Shown here one piece after another: positions 1 through 8,624 of a DNA stretch of 64,000 bases (position 1 is the first letter of the stretch; each line of letters begins with the position of its first letter). Source of the stretch: Prevotella sp. (GTDB lineage Bacteria > Bacteroidota > Bacteroidia > Bacteroidales > Bacteroidaceae); contig JAEEQB010000012.1 of the NCBI GenBank assembly GCA_016285075.1, positions 1 to 64,000 of the forward strand, written 5' to 3'. The translations under genes were made by a program, and so were the position numbers. The notes under the pieces were generated by a model. The model worked only from the letters and a program-made list of their open reading frames with translations. It made no database searches and had not been told where the DNA came from.

Positions 1-460
1 GCTCTATAGAGGTCAAAGCCCTTGAATAATCACTTCCATAGTCATGACTTAACTCAGACAAGTTATCAATAAGATACAAGTGAGAAAAGCTGTTTGTGAA
101 CGAAAGAATCTTGAATTCATCAAAGAAAACATAGTTGTTCCAAAAGAATCCATTCGGAATAAAATCGTTCAATTCTTCAGGATACCAAAAGAAACCGTGA
201 TTATCGTATTCCGTCATTTCATGTTCCACCCAATCTCTTTCATTTTCGTTTTCAGCGTTTTCAATGCATTTCGTTTTTATAAGATCAATGACTGCATTCT
301 GTATTTCCTTTTGGGGAATACCAGAATAGACCACAATAGGCAACCCGGATTCTACAGCAAAGTCATATATGTACTGTTTAAGTTCAGAAGCAGGATGCTC
401 CGAACAAACAAACCATAATCCAGGTTTGTTCAACTTCTCATATTTCTCTATTTTTCCCAT
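1..460 (-). CDS. Unknown protein, 3' end outside the window; possible RecA/DnaB-like ATPase fold
   Basis: An open frame starts at the ATG whose first base is 460 and runs without a stop to the window edge (153 codons visible). I do not recognise the family. The visible part has a hydrophobic strand followed by SEHPASEL, and near the edge LYLIDNLSEL followed by SRAL. That last stretch resembles the Walker B region of DnaB/RadA-like RecA-fold proteins, but no Walker A is present, so this is only a guess. The gene is the last of the island. It has its own promoter overlapped by a palindrome nearly identical to the one before the DnaE-like gene, which argues that the two are co-regulated. Confidence 0.6.
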   Translation of the reverse strand, partial: MGKIEKYEKLNKPGLWFVCSEHPASELKQYIYDFAVESGLPIVVYSGIPQKEIQNAVIDLIKTKCIENAENENERDWVEHEMTEYDNHGFFWYPEELNDFIPNGFFWNNYVFFDEFKILSFTNSFSHLYLIDNLSELSHDYGSDYSRALTSIE

Positions 461-479
461 ATTCAAAAGAATTATGGTG

Positions 480-520
480 CAAAGAAAACAAAGACCTCCG
501 CCAACTGGTGGCAGAGGTCT
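480..520 (-). promoter_or_regulatory. Palindromic operator A over the promoter of the edge gene
   Basis: Arms AGACCTCCGCCA (492-503) and TGGCAGAGGTCT (509-520) are inverted repeats with one mismatch and a 5-base centre. Just downstream on the minus strand lies TTTCTTTG (480-487), a one-mismatch version of the Bacteroidetes -7 box. A block of about 60 bp around it, including the flank CATTATCAAT, is shared with operator B at 3073-3112. The position over the -33 region suggests repression. Confidence 0.7.
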
Positions 521-592
521 GAGAAAAATTCATTATCAATAGAATTTTTGTGATATATCTACTTGCTGAACTGCTTACAATAATAATGGATT

Positions 593-3046
593 TTAGTCGG
601 AATAATACTTCTCGAAGACTTGTTTGAACTCTTCTTGATAATTGGCTTTCAAATAAGCCATTTGATAGGCCAGCCAAGTGCAACAAACAGCGTGAGACTT
701 ATTAAAAGCATACAATCCTTTATACTCCATCTCATTCCATACTTTTTCAAGAGCATTCTTCTTATGGCCATTCTTCATTCCACCCTCTATGAATTTTGGT
801 CTCAGGATGGATAGCACATCCGTTTTACCGAGGGCTTTTCTCAGCAAGTCGCTCTCACTTCTATCGAAGTTGGCTATCAAGCGCGAAAGCATCATCAATT
901 GTTCTTGATAAACAATGATACCATATGTATTCTGAAGGTACTTTTCCATACAAGGAATGATGTACTTTATTCCTTTCTTTGATTTTTTGTGCTTGATGAG
1001 CTTTGATATATCTTCCATTGGCCCTGGTCGATACATACAATTCAAGATTACCAAATCCTCGAAGCATGTGGGATGAAGTTCTCTTAAATACTTCTGCATC
1101 CCCTGGTAATTGAATTGGAAAACATCTTCGGTTTGACCAGTCTGAAACAGCTTCATGGTTTTCTCATCATCAATTGGAATCACATCAATATTGAAATTCT
1201 CGTCTTTCCGGGTCTTAATGAGCCGACAAATATCTCTCATTTGGGATAATGTCTTTAGCCCAAGGAAATCAAACTTTATGAGACCTGAAGATTCCACTCG
1301 CATTCCTTCATATTGGACACATCTCAATATCTCATCATTGCCATTGGAATCTTCTATACTTACTGTAGAAATGGGTGCCCAGTTTGTTATTGGATCATTA
1401 GCGACAATAAAGCCACAGGCATGAATACCCAGACCACGAATTTTTCGCTCCAATACGGCAGTATTATCAATTGCATTATTCAAAGGTAGTCCTGCTTTAC
1501 GAATAACCTTTTTCAGCTTTGGCTCATATTTTATAACGTCTTTTATGGAACGCCAAGAATAACCATAATGAGACGAAAGCACTTCATTTATAGCCATTGT
1601 CTCTGGAGTATGCAATTGGTTAACTCGTGCTATGGTGCTGAAAGCATTTGCTGTGGAGAATGTGCTAAACGACACAATATGAGCACAACATTCCTTGCCA
1701 TATTTATCCTGAAGCCATTTAATAACACGTTCCCTACCTTCATCATCGAAGTCAATGTCGATATCTGGGAACGTCGTGCCCCCTATACTAAGGAACCGTT
1801 CGAAAAGCAAATCATGTTTCAAAGGGTCTATCTTAGTAATACCTAAGCAATAACATACAAGACTACCAGCAGCTGAGCCGCGTCCAGGGCCAACCCATAC
1901 GTCAAGCTCTGATTGAACTATATTGATTATATTCTGTAGAAAGAGAAAATAACCAGACGCTCCTCTTTGCCTTATAATTTCTAGTTCAAACTTCAGTCTG
2001 TCATCCACATCTTCGGAAAGCGGTTTCCCGTATATCTGTTTTGCTTTGGAAAATGACAAGTATTCTAAGTAGGCATCTTCCTCGCTTATTCTCTCATTCC
2101 CGAAACCATCGGGAATGTAAATAGCAGGAACGATGGGAGCATGGCGTATGTCAAAGAACTCTACCTTATTATATATCTCCATTGTACTGGCTATAGCTTC
2201 AGGAACATCAGAGAACAATTCGCACATCTCTTTTCTGCTTCTCAGCCAGCGAGACTCGAATGGCATCTGAGCTGTATATTCCTCCATTGTCTTGCCTGTA
2301 GCATAGCATTGTTGGATATTGTAAACAGTCAAATCTTCAGGAGCCACATAATGAACATCATTCGTGGCTACAACTTTTACACCATATTCCTTTGCTTTCT
2401 GCATTAGAACGGCATTAACCTTTTGCTGATCAAGCATAAAGTCACTTGGCGTGTAACTGTTATAATCACAACCAACATTGCGTTGCAATTCCATATAATA
2501 ATCCTTACCAAAAGTCTGTTGATACCATTTGATGGTTTCATCCAGACCTTCTATGTCACCATAGGAAATCTTATAAAAGACCTCACTGCCAGCACTACCT
2601 GATAGGACAATCAGACCTTCATGGTACTTCTCCAAATCCGCACGGTCTGTTCGAGGGCTTCCATAGAAACCGTCAGTCCATGAATTGCTCACAATCTTCA
2701 TGAGGTTCTTATAGCCAGTCAAGTTCTTGGCGAGAACAGTCAGATGGTAGCCTTTCAAATCCTTGTGACCATCTTTTTGTTCTTTGGGACCATGCTTAGC
2801 CACATATAGCTCACACCCAATGATTGCCTTGAAAGGTTTCTTGCCTTTCTCCGTTCTTTCGATGTTAATGCGACTGACATGGTCAAAAAACTCCATGATG
2901 CCAAACATATTGCCATTATCAGTAATAGCAATGCCAGGCATTCCGTCTTTGATGGCGGCATCCACCAATTCCCTAATGCTGGCACACCCATCATTTATTG
3001 AATAATGTGAGTGAACATTCAAGTGTACGAATCGATAAGCTTTCAT
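593..3046 (-). CDS. Truncated DnaE-like DNA polymerase III alpha protein with degenerate PHP domain
   Basis: 817 residues, against roughly 1,200 for housekeeping Bacteroidetes DnaE. In order: a PHP domain (about 1-270), palm and thumb with the catalytic pair in PDIDIDFDDEGR (near 430) and the third Asp in KFDFLGLKTL (near 590), and fingers ending with FNKSHAV and YQMAYLKANY close to the C-terminus. The protein stops there, so the helix-hairpin-helix, OB and tau-binding regions are absent. The polymerase Asp triad is intact. In the PHP domain two usual metal-binding His are Asn: HLN at residue 10 and TDN at residue 44, so PHP hydrolase activity is probably lost. The gene has its own operator-covered promoter and sits in a defence-type island. 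An accessory, perhaps phage-directed or repair polymerase is more likely than the replicative enzyme. Confidence 0.88.
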   Translation of the reverse strand: MKAYRFVHLNVHSHYSINDGCASIRELVDAAIKDGMPGIAITDNGNMFGIMEFFDHVSRINIERTEKGKKPFKAIIGCELYVAKHGPKEQKDGHKDLKGYHLTVLAKNLTGYKNLMKIVSNSWTDGFYGSPRTDRADLEKYHEGLIVLSGSAGSEVFYKISYGDIEGLDETIKWYQQTFGKDYYMELQRNVGCDYNSYTPSDFMLDQQKVNAVLMQKAKEYGVKVVATNDVHYVAPEDLTVYNIQQCYATGKTMEEYTAQMPFESRWLRSRKEMCELFSDVPEAIASTMEIYNKVEFFDIRHAPIVPAIYIPDGFGNERISEEDAYLEYLSFSKAKQIYGKPLSEDVDDRLKFELEIIRQRGASGYFLFLQNIINIVQSELDVWVGPGRGSAAGSLVCYCLGITKIDPLKHDLLFERFLSIGGTTFPDIDIDFDDEGRERVIKWLQDKYGKECCAHIVSFSTFSTANAFSTIARVNQLHTPETMAINEVLSSHYGYSWRSIKDVIKYEPKLKKVIRKAGLPLNNAIDNTAVLERKIRGLGIHACGFIVANDPITNWAPISTVSIEDSNGNDEILRCVQYEGMRVESSGLIKFDFLGLKTLSQMRDICRLIKTRKDENFNIDVIPIDDEKTMKLFQTGQTEDVFQFNYQGMQKYLRELHPTCFEDLVILNCMYRPGPMEDISKLIKHKKSKKGIKYIIPCMEKYLQNTYGIIVYQEQLMMLSRLIANFDRSESDLLRKALGKTDVLSILRPKFIEGGMKNGHKKNALEKVWNEMEYKGLYAFNKSHAVCCTWLAYQMAYLKANYQEEFKQVFEKYYSD

Positions 3047-3072
3047 ATTATATCAACATTACTATTATTGTG

Positions 3073-3112
3073 CAAAGTAAACAAAGACCTCTGCCAACTG
3101 GTGGCAGAGGTC
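3073..3112 (-). promoter_or_regulatory. Palindromic operator B over the promoter of the DnaE-like gene
   Basis: A perfect 11-bp inverted repeat, GACCTCTGCCA (3086-3096) and TGGCAGAGGTC (3102-3112), with centre ACTGG. On the minus strand it lies about 4 bp upstream of TTACTTTG (3073-3080), a one-mismatch -7 box, so a bound protein would cover the -33 region. The start codon follows about 27 bases below the -7 box. Confidence 0.75.
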
Positions 3113-3143
3113 AAAGAAAAATACATTATCAATAAGGAAGATC

Positions 3144-3878
3144 TCACATGTCTATACCAATATCTTTCAAATACTGATCCGTATTGTTTAAGAAGTATTT
3201 CATCAGCATATAGTGCTCAGTCTTGTCATAGCATGTCTGGTGTATACCGTTTTCTGTCAACTGATATATAGTTGCGCCAGGGTATGCCATCAATATGGGA
3301 GAGTGAGTGGAAATGATAAACTGGGAGTCTTCCTTAACTAATTGATGCATTCTTGCCAGCATTTTTATTTGGGAGAAAGGAGACAAAGCCGCCTCTGGTT
3401 CATCGAAGATAAAGAAACTATTACCTCGGCATCGATGGTTGAGCATATTTAAGAATCCTTCGCCGTGAGAAACCTCATGCAGTCTTTTTCCTCCATAGTA
3501 ATCATAAATGTTTCTACCTGTATCATTCACCGTGTCCATGTATGAGATCGTATTATAGAAACTTTCAGCCCTCAAGAAGAAACCATCCCGATTTCTTTTG
3601 GCACCTCTAATCGTAATCAGATGATTGCATAGCTCTGAATGAGAATCTGATGTGGAAAAGTTGAAATTAGCAGTACCTCCTTCTGGGTTAAAGTTCATGA
3701 CAATGGCTATTGCTTCTATCAGGGTGGACTTACCCATTCCATTCTCACCAACAAAGAAAGTCATAGGACTTTCAAAAGACAATTCTTCGAAATCCCTTAA
3801 TGCAGGAATGTTGAAAGGATAATGCTTCCTATCAATTCCTTCTTTCGCGTTTAACCTTATTCCTTTAAGAAAAACCAT
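3144..3878 (-). CDS. Short SMC/ABC-type AAA ATPase
   Basis: 244 residues forming a stand-alone ATPase head: Walker A GENGMGKST (near 45-53), an ABC-signature-like EVSHGEG (near 137), Walker B FIFDEPEAAL (near 157-166) and the H-loop STHSP (near 190). It resembles the ATPase part of OLD/RecF-type proteins but has no TOPRIM nuclease, so any effector must be another protein. The frame overlaps the short PLD-head relic upstream by 14 bases, indicating co-transcription with the deiminase module. The DnaE-like gene follows after operator B. Small ATPases of this kind are frequent in defence loci. The exact role here is unknown. Confidence 0.85.
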   Translation of the reverse strand: MVFLKGIRLNAKEGIDRKHYPFNIPALRDFEELSFESPMTFFVGENGMGKSTLIEAIAIVMNFNPEGGTANFNFSTSDSHSELCNHLITIRGAKRNRDGFFLRAESFYNTISYMDTVNDTGRNIYDYYGGKRLHEVSHGEGFLNMLNHRCRGNSFFIFDEPEAALSPFSQIKMLARMHQLVKEDSQFIISTHSPILMAYPGATIYQLTENGIHQTCYDKTEHYMLMKYFLNNTDQYLKDIGIDM

Positions 3879-4026
3879 ATTGCATACTGGCTAATCTCAT
3901 CTGCTTTCTATCCTCGATATACAAGTTTTTGATGTCGGCTATACCAATCCACAAAGAGTGCTTCACATGCAAAACCCGTGAAAGCACTTCTTTATAGTGG
4001 ACAGAGTTGGAGATGTAAGCGGTCAT
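3865..4026 (-). pseudogene. Relic 2: N-terminal head of a PLD-superfamily protein
   Basis: A 53-codon frame starting 3 bases after the deiminase stop. Its first ~40 residues (MTAYISNSVHYKEVLSRV, then SLWIGIADIKNLY) match the start of small PLD-family nucleases as I remember them, and match relic 1 at 5509-5664. After residue ~41 the two diverge and this frame ends by overlapping the ATPase start. No HKD motif remains. It could still be translated as a coupling leader for the ATPase. It looks like the surviving head of a replaced gene. Confidence 0.6.
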
Positions 4027-4029
4027 AGG

Positions 4030-4866
4030 CTATTGCTGAAATAAGTTCCATGTGATGCAATGGATAGCACCACCTTTATTAATTAAAGGTGCAGCAAAGA
4101 CCTGCACAACTTTCTTTTTAGGGAAAAGTTCCTTGAAGCACTCAAGTGCAGCAAGGTCGTTGTCACAATCCATTATTTCTGACAAAGCAGGAATAATTAT
4201 TCCATTGTTGGTCTCCAAATAGTTGAGATAGCACCAACTATTTGGATGAACTTTGCAGTTGTAGCTGAGTTCAGTGATGTCATAGTGTGCCTCCAGTATT
4301 TTTATGACCCTTTTTGTAAAAGGCTTATCTTTACCTTTCTCCAACTGCTGGAAGTTATTCAAGAGTATGCGATTTCTACCTAACCAAGCTATCATTCCAT
4401 CAGCGTGGCCACATTCGTCTTCCATATCCCAAGGCAGGAGGATTACCTCTGCTTGAAACGCTTCTTCCATCCGCTCTATCAGACGCAGTGGTCGCCATTG
4501 TGGATTCTCCATGAAAATCTTGTCTGTAACCAAGACCGTTTCTCCGCATCTTACATAATTCCCACCATCAAAGATAACGTCCATGATGTCAGCCATCTCA
4601 AAAACGACATCTTCACAAGCTGCTGGCTGATTCGTGATGTATTGCCTTTGGGATGGAATGTCCCACAGATAATCTGGGCGGTAATTATAACCCACATATT
4701 TACCATTACCTATATAAACAGGCATGAAGTCACGACACCAGATGTCATTGGAGTAAGGTAATATCTGGAACGAGATTTTACATTTGTCAAACGCATGGCA
4801 TAGGCTGTCATGCACCAAAGGGTAACTCTTTTTGAGCCATTCGGAGATAAATACAGTTTCTTTCAT
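4030..4866 (-). CDS. Agmatine deiminase / PPAD-family enzyme, paralogue 2
   Basis: 278 residues of the guanidino-group-modifying pentein superfamily. Visible active-site signatures are NDIWCRDFMP (41-50), FDGGN (99-103), CGHADG with the likely catalytic His at 154, and GGAIHCITWN with the likely nucleophile Cys at 270. Agmatine deiminases are normally about 340-370 residues, so this is a short form. Its substrate cannot be read from sequence and could be agmatine, peptidyl-arginine or another guanidino compound. It follows the glycosylase-like gene by 6 bases, exactly as its paralogue at 11785 follows that gene's paralogue. The repeated pairing suggests the two proteins work together. Confidence 0.87.
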   Translation of the reverse strand: MKETVFISEWLKKSYPLVHDSLCHAFDKCKISFQILPYSNDIWCRDFMPVYIGNGKYVGYNYRPDYLWDIPSQRQYITNQPAACEDVVFEMADIMDVIFDGGNYVRCGETVLVTDKIFMENPQWRPLRLIERMEEAFQAEVILLPWDMEDECGHADGMIAWLGRNRILLNNFQQLEKGKDKPFTKRVIKILEAHYDITELSYNCKVHPNSWCYLNYLETNNGIIIPALSEIMDCDNDLAALECFKELFPKKKVVQVFAAPLINKGGAIHCITWNLFQQ

Positions 4867-4872
4867 TTGATG

Positions 4873-5445
4873 TTATGCTTTTGTGAACCGCCAAGGACGA
4901 TCGTCGTATTGCTTGTTACCTTTATCATCATTGAGGGGGATTCCTTGCTCATCATAAGCTCGCACCTTGATTCTTGGATTTCTTTTCAATGGTATGTCGT
5001 CGTAGTTAGTATCCACCCATTCTATTTTTGGGCCATCACCTAAAATACAACCAGTATACCCTATCAGGTCTTCTGGTAAATAACTGGGGGTGTTAATCTT
5101 CTTATCTTCGATTGCATATTTTCTAATCAGGAAACTGGCACGATATGCGCCTTTTCTCTCGAATGTCACATCAATCCCTGAACGGTGTGGATGTAACGAG
5201 CCAATAGGGAACCAGTCAACCATTCCTCGATGATACATTGCAAAATCGTGAACACTGCTGACGGCATCATCCTCAGAATGGAAATAGAATTCCACCTCTA
5301 CGATGTAAACATTATATTCATCGTTAACTCGGAAATGTCCTCCAAAGATGGCTGCCTTTGCAATCATCTCAAACTGTTCTGTTAATTGTGGTTCCGTCAA
5401 ATGCCTGCCGTCAAATTCTTTCAATAGGTTTGCTAATGTTTTCAT
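4873..5445 (-). CDS. Methylpurine-DNA-glycosylase-like protein, paralogue 2
   Basis: 190 residues, paralogous to the protein at 12639. Shared blocks are EYNVYIVEVEFYFHSEDD (43-60), YHRG (71-74), FPIGSLHPHRSGIDVTFE (79-96) and YRASFLIRKYAI (101-112). Their order and spacing recall the 3-methyladenine DNA glycosylase (AAG/MPG) fold, where a VETEAY-type strand carries the catalytic Glu and a later strand reads GACVLLRAL. The Glu of VEFY is conserved here. The assignment is by eye and tentative, so the protein might instead be an uncharacterised family with the same fold. It is always paired with a deiminase in this island. Confidence 0.6.
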   Translation of the reverse strand: MKTLANLLKEFDGRHLTEPQLTEQFEMIAKAAIFGGHFRVNDEYNVYIVEVEFYFHSEDDAVSSVHDFAMYHRGMVDWFPIGSLHPHRSGIDVTFERKGAYRASFLIRKYAIEDKKINTPSYLPEDLIGYTGCILGDGPKIEWVDTNYDDIPLKRNPRIKVRAYDEQGIPLNDDKGNKQYDDRPWRFTKA

Positions 5446-5508
5446 TTGAAATTTTTATTGAATGTATTATTAACTATGATGCGTCATCTCCGCACTATAC
5501 CGAATGAG

Positions 5509-5664
5509 CTAGGCATTGAGTGTCAAAAATGGTTTCTTCTCTTTACCCTCCTCCACATACAAGTCCTTGATGACGGCAGTACCAATCCACAAAGAATGCT
5601 TCACGTGGGTTACACGCGAAAGCACTTCTTTGTAGTGGGAGGAGTTGGAGATGTAAGTTGTCAT
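5509..5664 (-). pseudogene. Relic 1: N-terminal head of a PLD-superfamily protein
   Basis: A 51-codon frame whose ATG overlaps the mcrC stop (ATGA), so it is probably translated by coupling. Residues 1-38 (MTTYISNSSHYKEVLSRV, then SLWIGTAVIKDLY) are about 75 percent like relic 2 at 3865-4026. Much of the nucleotide difference is synonymous, so the two diverged before or despite truncation. A TAG stop at 5509 ends it and no catalytic HKD motif is present. The two relics flank the second glycosylase-like/deiminase module. Confidence 0.6.
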
Positions 5665-7034
5665 TGAATTTCCTCAATCTTGGCTACGATTCTTTTTTCT
5701 GATGTCTTTATACACTCGATAAATGTTTTATAGTCTACAGAAGATTGTGGTACATGAAATGGCAATAAGTAGATGAAGCCATTATGCCCCATTAATTGGA
5801 ACTTACTCCAATTAGCGTTGTTTTCGTCAGGGAACAAATAACCCCCATTATTTGCCTTTGTACAATACATATAAGATATGACCTGATACAGGTCTTCTTT
5901 TCCCACGCCGCTATTCAAATGTTTATATTTTGCATCAATAATAAAATTATCTTTATAGAAATCCGGATAAAGTGTTTGGGAATAGCTCATTATTCCCTTA
6001 TCTGCATTTGCTTGTTCAAACATTGGCAACCCGCCGCGTTTTAATTTGTTCTCAGCATGGTTAAAATGGCATTTCTTAAGAATAGTGTTCAAATATTCTT
6101 CCCATAACCAGGCGCCATCAAACAAAACACCATGAATCTTGTTCTTTTCTTTTCCATATTTCAGCGCTTCGTGTCTTAGTATATGCACACACAATTGTTG
6201 TAAATCTCTGTATTTGGTAAAGTAGGGATGCACTTTCGGCCGTCTGTGCATATTGATAATCCGCATGCGGTCTCGCTGATTATAGGATGGCGTGGCTTGA
6301 ACTATCTGATTCACAGATTCTATTATGTCATTATTTTGGTTAAGTATACTTGAACCAAATGGATGATGTTTGATAAACTCTATAGTGTGCCGAATCAACT
6401 GTGTCATAGAGTTGTCAAGACTACGCTCATGTGTCGAATAACTGACAGTACCTTTGAAAGGAATGTCATGCCGTATGTAACGGTTTATGTCTATGACTCC
6501 TTTGACCTTTGCGTCATCATAACAACGTGTCTGGTATTCTTTGAAAAGCCCTTGTGACAATGCATTCTTTAGCATCATAGGGAATAGGAAGAGAAGAAAA
6601 TCAAATACCTTGTCCTCTCGGCTATTGGTGTGTTCCAAATCAAAGATGTTGATAGAGAACACCTTTTGTAGAAGATAGTAGAGAAAGAAATCTTGCGCAT
6701 TCTCATCCACCTCCCCATTATGTTTCTTGTGCGTGAAACGCGAATGAATACTGACAGATGTATCGTTCACCCCTACAAATCCCATCAAGTTGCCCGTGCA
6801 TGCTTTAACTGACACACATTCATTTCCTTCATACTGTGCATCACGTAATGTTAGGATGGACAAATCGCTTATTCCGTCTTTCAATTCAGAAAAGGAATGT
6901 GGAAACAACAAAAGATCAGGGGCATCCTGCAAACGTCCAATACTGGCTATTTGCAGAATGTCAGAGATACAGTTCTTATCTTTTATGGGCTTCCCTTCGG
7001 AATAGTTGTCTGTAAAATGGACAATATTAGGCAT
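5661..7034 (-). CDS. mcrC: McrC-family nuclease subunit of an McrBC restriction system
   Basis: 457 residues. The C-terminal half carries a PD-(D/E)xK site: LYPDFYKDNF followed by IIDAKYKH (near 355-372), giving the Asp and the DAK triad. The N-terminal half matches the McrC-type adaptor that contacts the McrB ring (McrBC 5-methylcytosine-specific restriction component family). Its start overlaps the mcrB stop by 8 bases, the usual arrangement. In known McrBC systems McrB translocates with GTP and McrC cuts DNA bearing modified cytosine near a purine. Which modification this pair recognises is unknown. All catalytic residues look intact. Confidence 0.93.
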   Translation of the reverse strand: MPNIVHFTDNYSEGKPIKDKNCISDILQIASIGRLQDAPDLLLFPHSFSELKDGISDLSILTLRDAQYEGNECVSVKACTGNLMGFVGVNDTSVSIHSRFTHKKHNGEVDENAQDFFLYYLLQKVFSINIFDLEHTNSREDKVFDFLLFLFPMMLKNALSQGLFKEYQTRCYDDAKVKGVIDINRYIRHDIPFKGTVSYSTHERSLDNSMTQLIRHTIEFIKHHPFGSSILNQNNDIIESVNQIVQATPSYNQRDRMRIINMHRRPKVHPYFTKYRDLQQLCVHILRHEALKYGKEKNKIHGVLFDGAWLWEEYLNTILKKCHFNHAENKLKRGGLPMFEQANADKGIMSYSQTLYPDFYKDNFIIDAKYKHLNSGVGKEDLYQVISYMYCTKANNGGYLFPDENNANWSKFQLMGHNGFIYLLPFHVPQSSVDYKTFIECIKTSEKRIVAKIEEIQ

Positions 7035-8595
7035 CTTGAGATGGTATTTTTATGGCTTTCTTGTTTTCCATCCTATATTTGTCTTCTAAAGTGTATGCAC
7101 GATACAATGTATCCAAATCTTCTTCGGCATTTGGTAAGCCACGCAGATATTCAAATAGCAGACCATACAAGTGATTATCCCATAGGCTCTTCCATGAATC
7201 GTCTCCAATTTTCTCGTCGCTTGTTATATAGTTCTCCAACTTCAGGAAATATGCTGCACCAATTTGATAAGCCGTAGAGAGACCTTGAATAGTGAGAATG
7301 GCAAGATTCAGATTGGTCATGCGTTCCTTTATCTCCGTATAGAAAGGAGATAGTTTGGCGCTTTCTTCTATCATCTCCATCCTGTCTTCTGCCTGCACTT
7401 CTTTGAAAGCGAATCTGCGTCGCATAGCGAAGTCCATACTCTCTACGCTGCGGTCTATGTCATTCATTGTTCCGATGATATGCACATTTTCCGGAATAAA
7501 GAATGAATCTGAATCTCCGAATTTCTCAGTTTTCCAGAGATTGCTGTATTGAGTCTTCACCTTTCCTTTTTCGCCTCTATATCCTGGATCAATACTAAAG
7601 AACAGCTCTCCAAAAATCTTTGACAGATCACCACGATTGATTTCATCTATGACAAACACATATTTAGGTGCCTCATCTTTCTTCTCTTCCTTATTATAAG
7701 CATTCAAAGCCTTGCGGCAGAACTTCATAAAGATGCCATCCTCTCTACGGAAGGAAATGTTCCCATTGTTGTCAATTGGGCGTAGCCCTTCCATAAAGTC
7801 CGTATAATCAAAGGACGGATGGAACTGCACAAAATCATATTGCTCCTTCATTTTCTCCTTTTCTTCCTCTGAGGCAGTTTTCTCGTCATACGCCTTGCCG
7901 AGTATCATCTGAGCAGCAATTTGCTTTGCAAGATAGGTTTTACCTGTGCCAGGGGCACCTGTGAGAATAAGGTTTTTATTGAATGTTAATAGACTTACAG
8001 TTGTTTCTACATTTTTGTATTCCTTTTTCATCTTTTTTACCTGCTTCCAGATTTTGATATATAAATCAAATAACTCTTTTTTGATGTAATCCAGCATCTG
8101 ATTATAATCTATATCAGAGAGTATTCCATTCTGAATTTGAATTACCTTCCCAAATAAATAGTAATCATCATTTTCTATCTTTTTTAACCCGTCCCATCCA
8201 TTTCCTTCGATTAAGGAAAAACCACAGGATTCCAATGATTGTATTGTTCCGTTTTTGTGTGCCTTCAAAAGTAAAAAAGCATCAACAAAAGGTTTAATAT
8301 ATTCAACGGGACTCTTTTCATTTGCAAAAGGAACATATTGAGCATTAAAACCTAAACCATAACCAATCGTGTTTTGGCGATAATACAAGTGGTATTGTAA
8401 TTCCACTCCTCCCCCTTCATTAATAACCCAGTCACGGTTTTCATCTACAAATTTGAATAAAATATCAGCAGATGAGGCACGTCCTGAGTTACTTAATTTT
8501 TTACGTTCATATCGAAATTGATCACAAAAAGTGTGACCTAAATCGTTATTAATCTTGTCAACTAATTGTTTTAATGAAAAATTAGAAATGTCCAT
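7027..8595 (-). CDS. mcrB: McrB-family AAA+ GTPase subunit
   Basis: 522 residues. The first ~190 form a poorly conserved recognition region, perhaps of the MrcB_N/DUF3578 type. The AAA+ domain follows with Walker A GAPGTGKT (near 213), Walker B VFVIDEINRGDLSKIFGEL (near 318) and the McrB hallmark GTMNDIDRSVESMDFAMRRR (near 378), which is the GTP-specific signature region. It overlaps mcrC and forms the restriction pair with it. It lies 29 bases below the 185-residue unknown gene, inside the WYL-controlled operon. The N-terminal domain is the part most likely to set target specificity. Confidence 0.93.
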   Translation of the reverse strand: MDISNFSLKQLVDKINNDLGHTFCDQFRYERKKLSNSGRASSADILFKFVDENRDWVINEGGGVELQYHLYYRQNTIGYGLGFNAQYVPFANEKSPVEYIKPFVDAFLLLKAHKNGTIQSLESCGFSLIEGNGWDGLKKIENDDYYLFGKVIQIQNGILSDIDYNQMLDYIKKELFDLYIKIWKQVKKMKKEYKNVETTVSLLTFNKNLILTGAPGTGKTYLAKQIAAQMILGKAYDEKTASEEEKEKMKEQYDFVQFHPSFDYTDFMEGLRPIDNNGNISFRREDGIFMKFCRKALNAYNKEEKKDEAPKYVFVIDEINRGDLSKIFGELFFSIDPGYRGEKGKVKTQYSNLWKTEKFGDSDSFFIPENVHIIGTMNDIDRSVESMDFAMRRRFAFKEVQAEDRMEMIEESAKLSPFYTEIKERMTNLNLAILTIQGLSTAYQIGAAYFLKLENYITSDEKIGDDSWKSLWDNHLYGLLFEYLRGLPNAEEDLDTLYRAYTLEDKYRMENKKAIKIPSQDA

Positions 8596-8624
8596 AATTT
8601 TTTCTGTTTATTTTATAAAAAATA

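Noticed and set aside
80..418. Plus-strand frame of 112 codons at the left edge
   Set aside because: It is the shadow of the minus-strand edge gene, which has a promoter and a clear start.
488..3112. The palindromes at 492 and 3086 as CRISPR repeats
   Set aside because: Only two near-perfect copies exist, 2.6 kb apart, each at a promoter; no spacer array.
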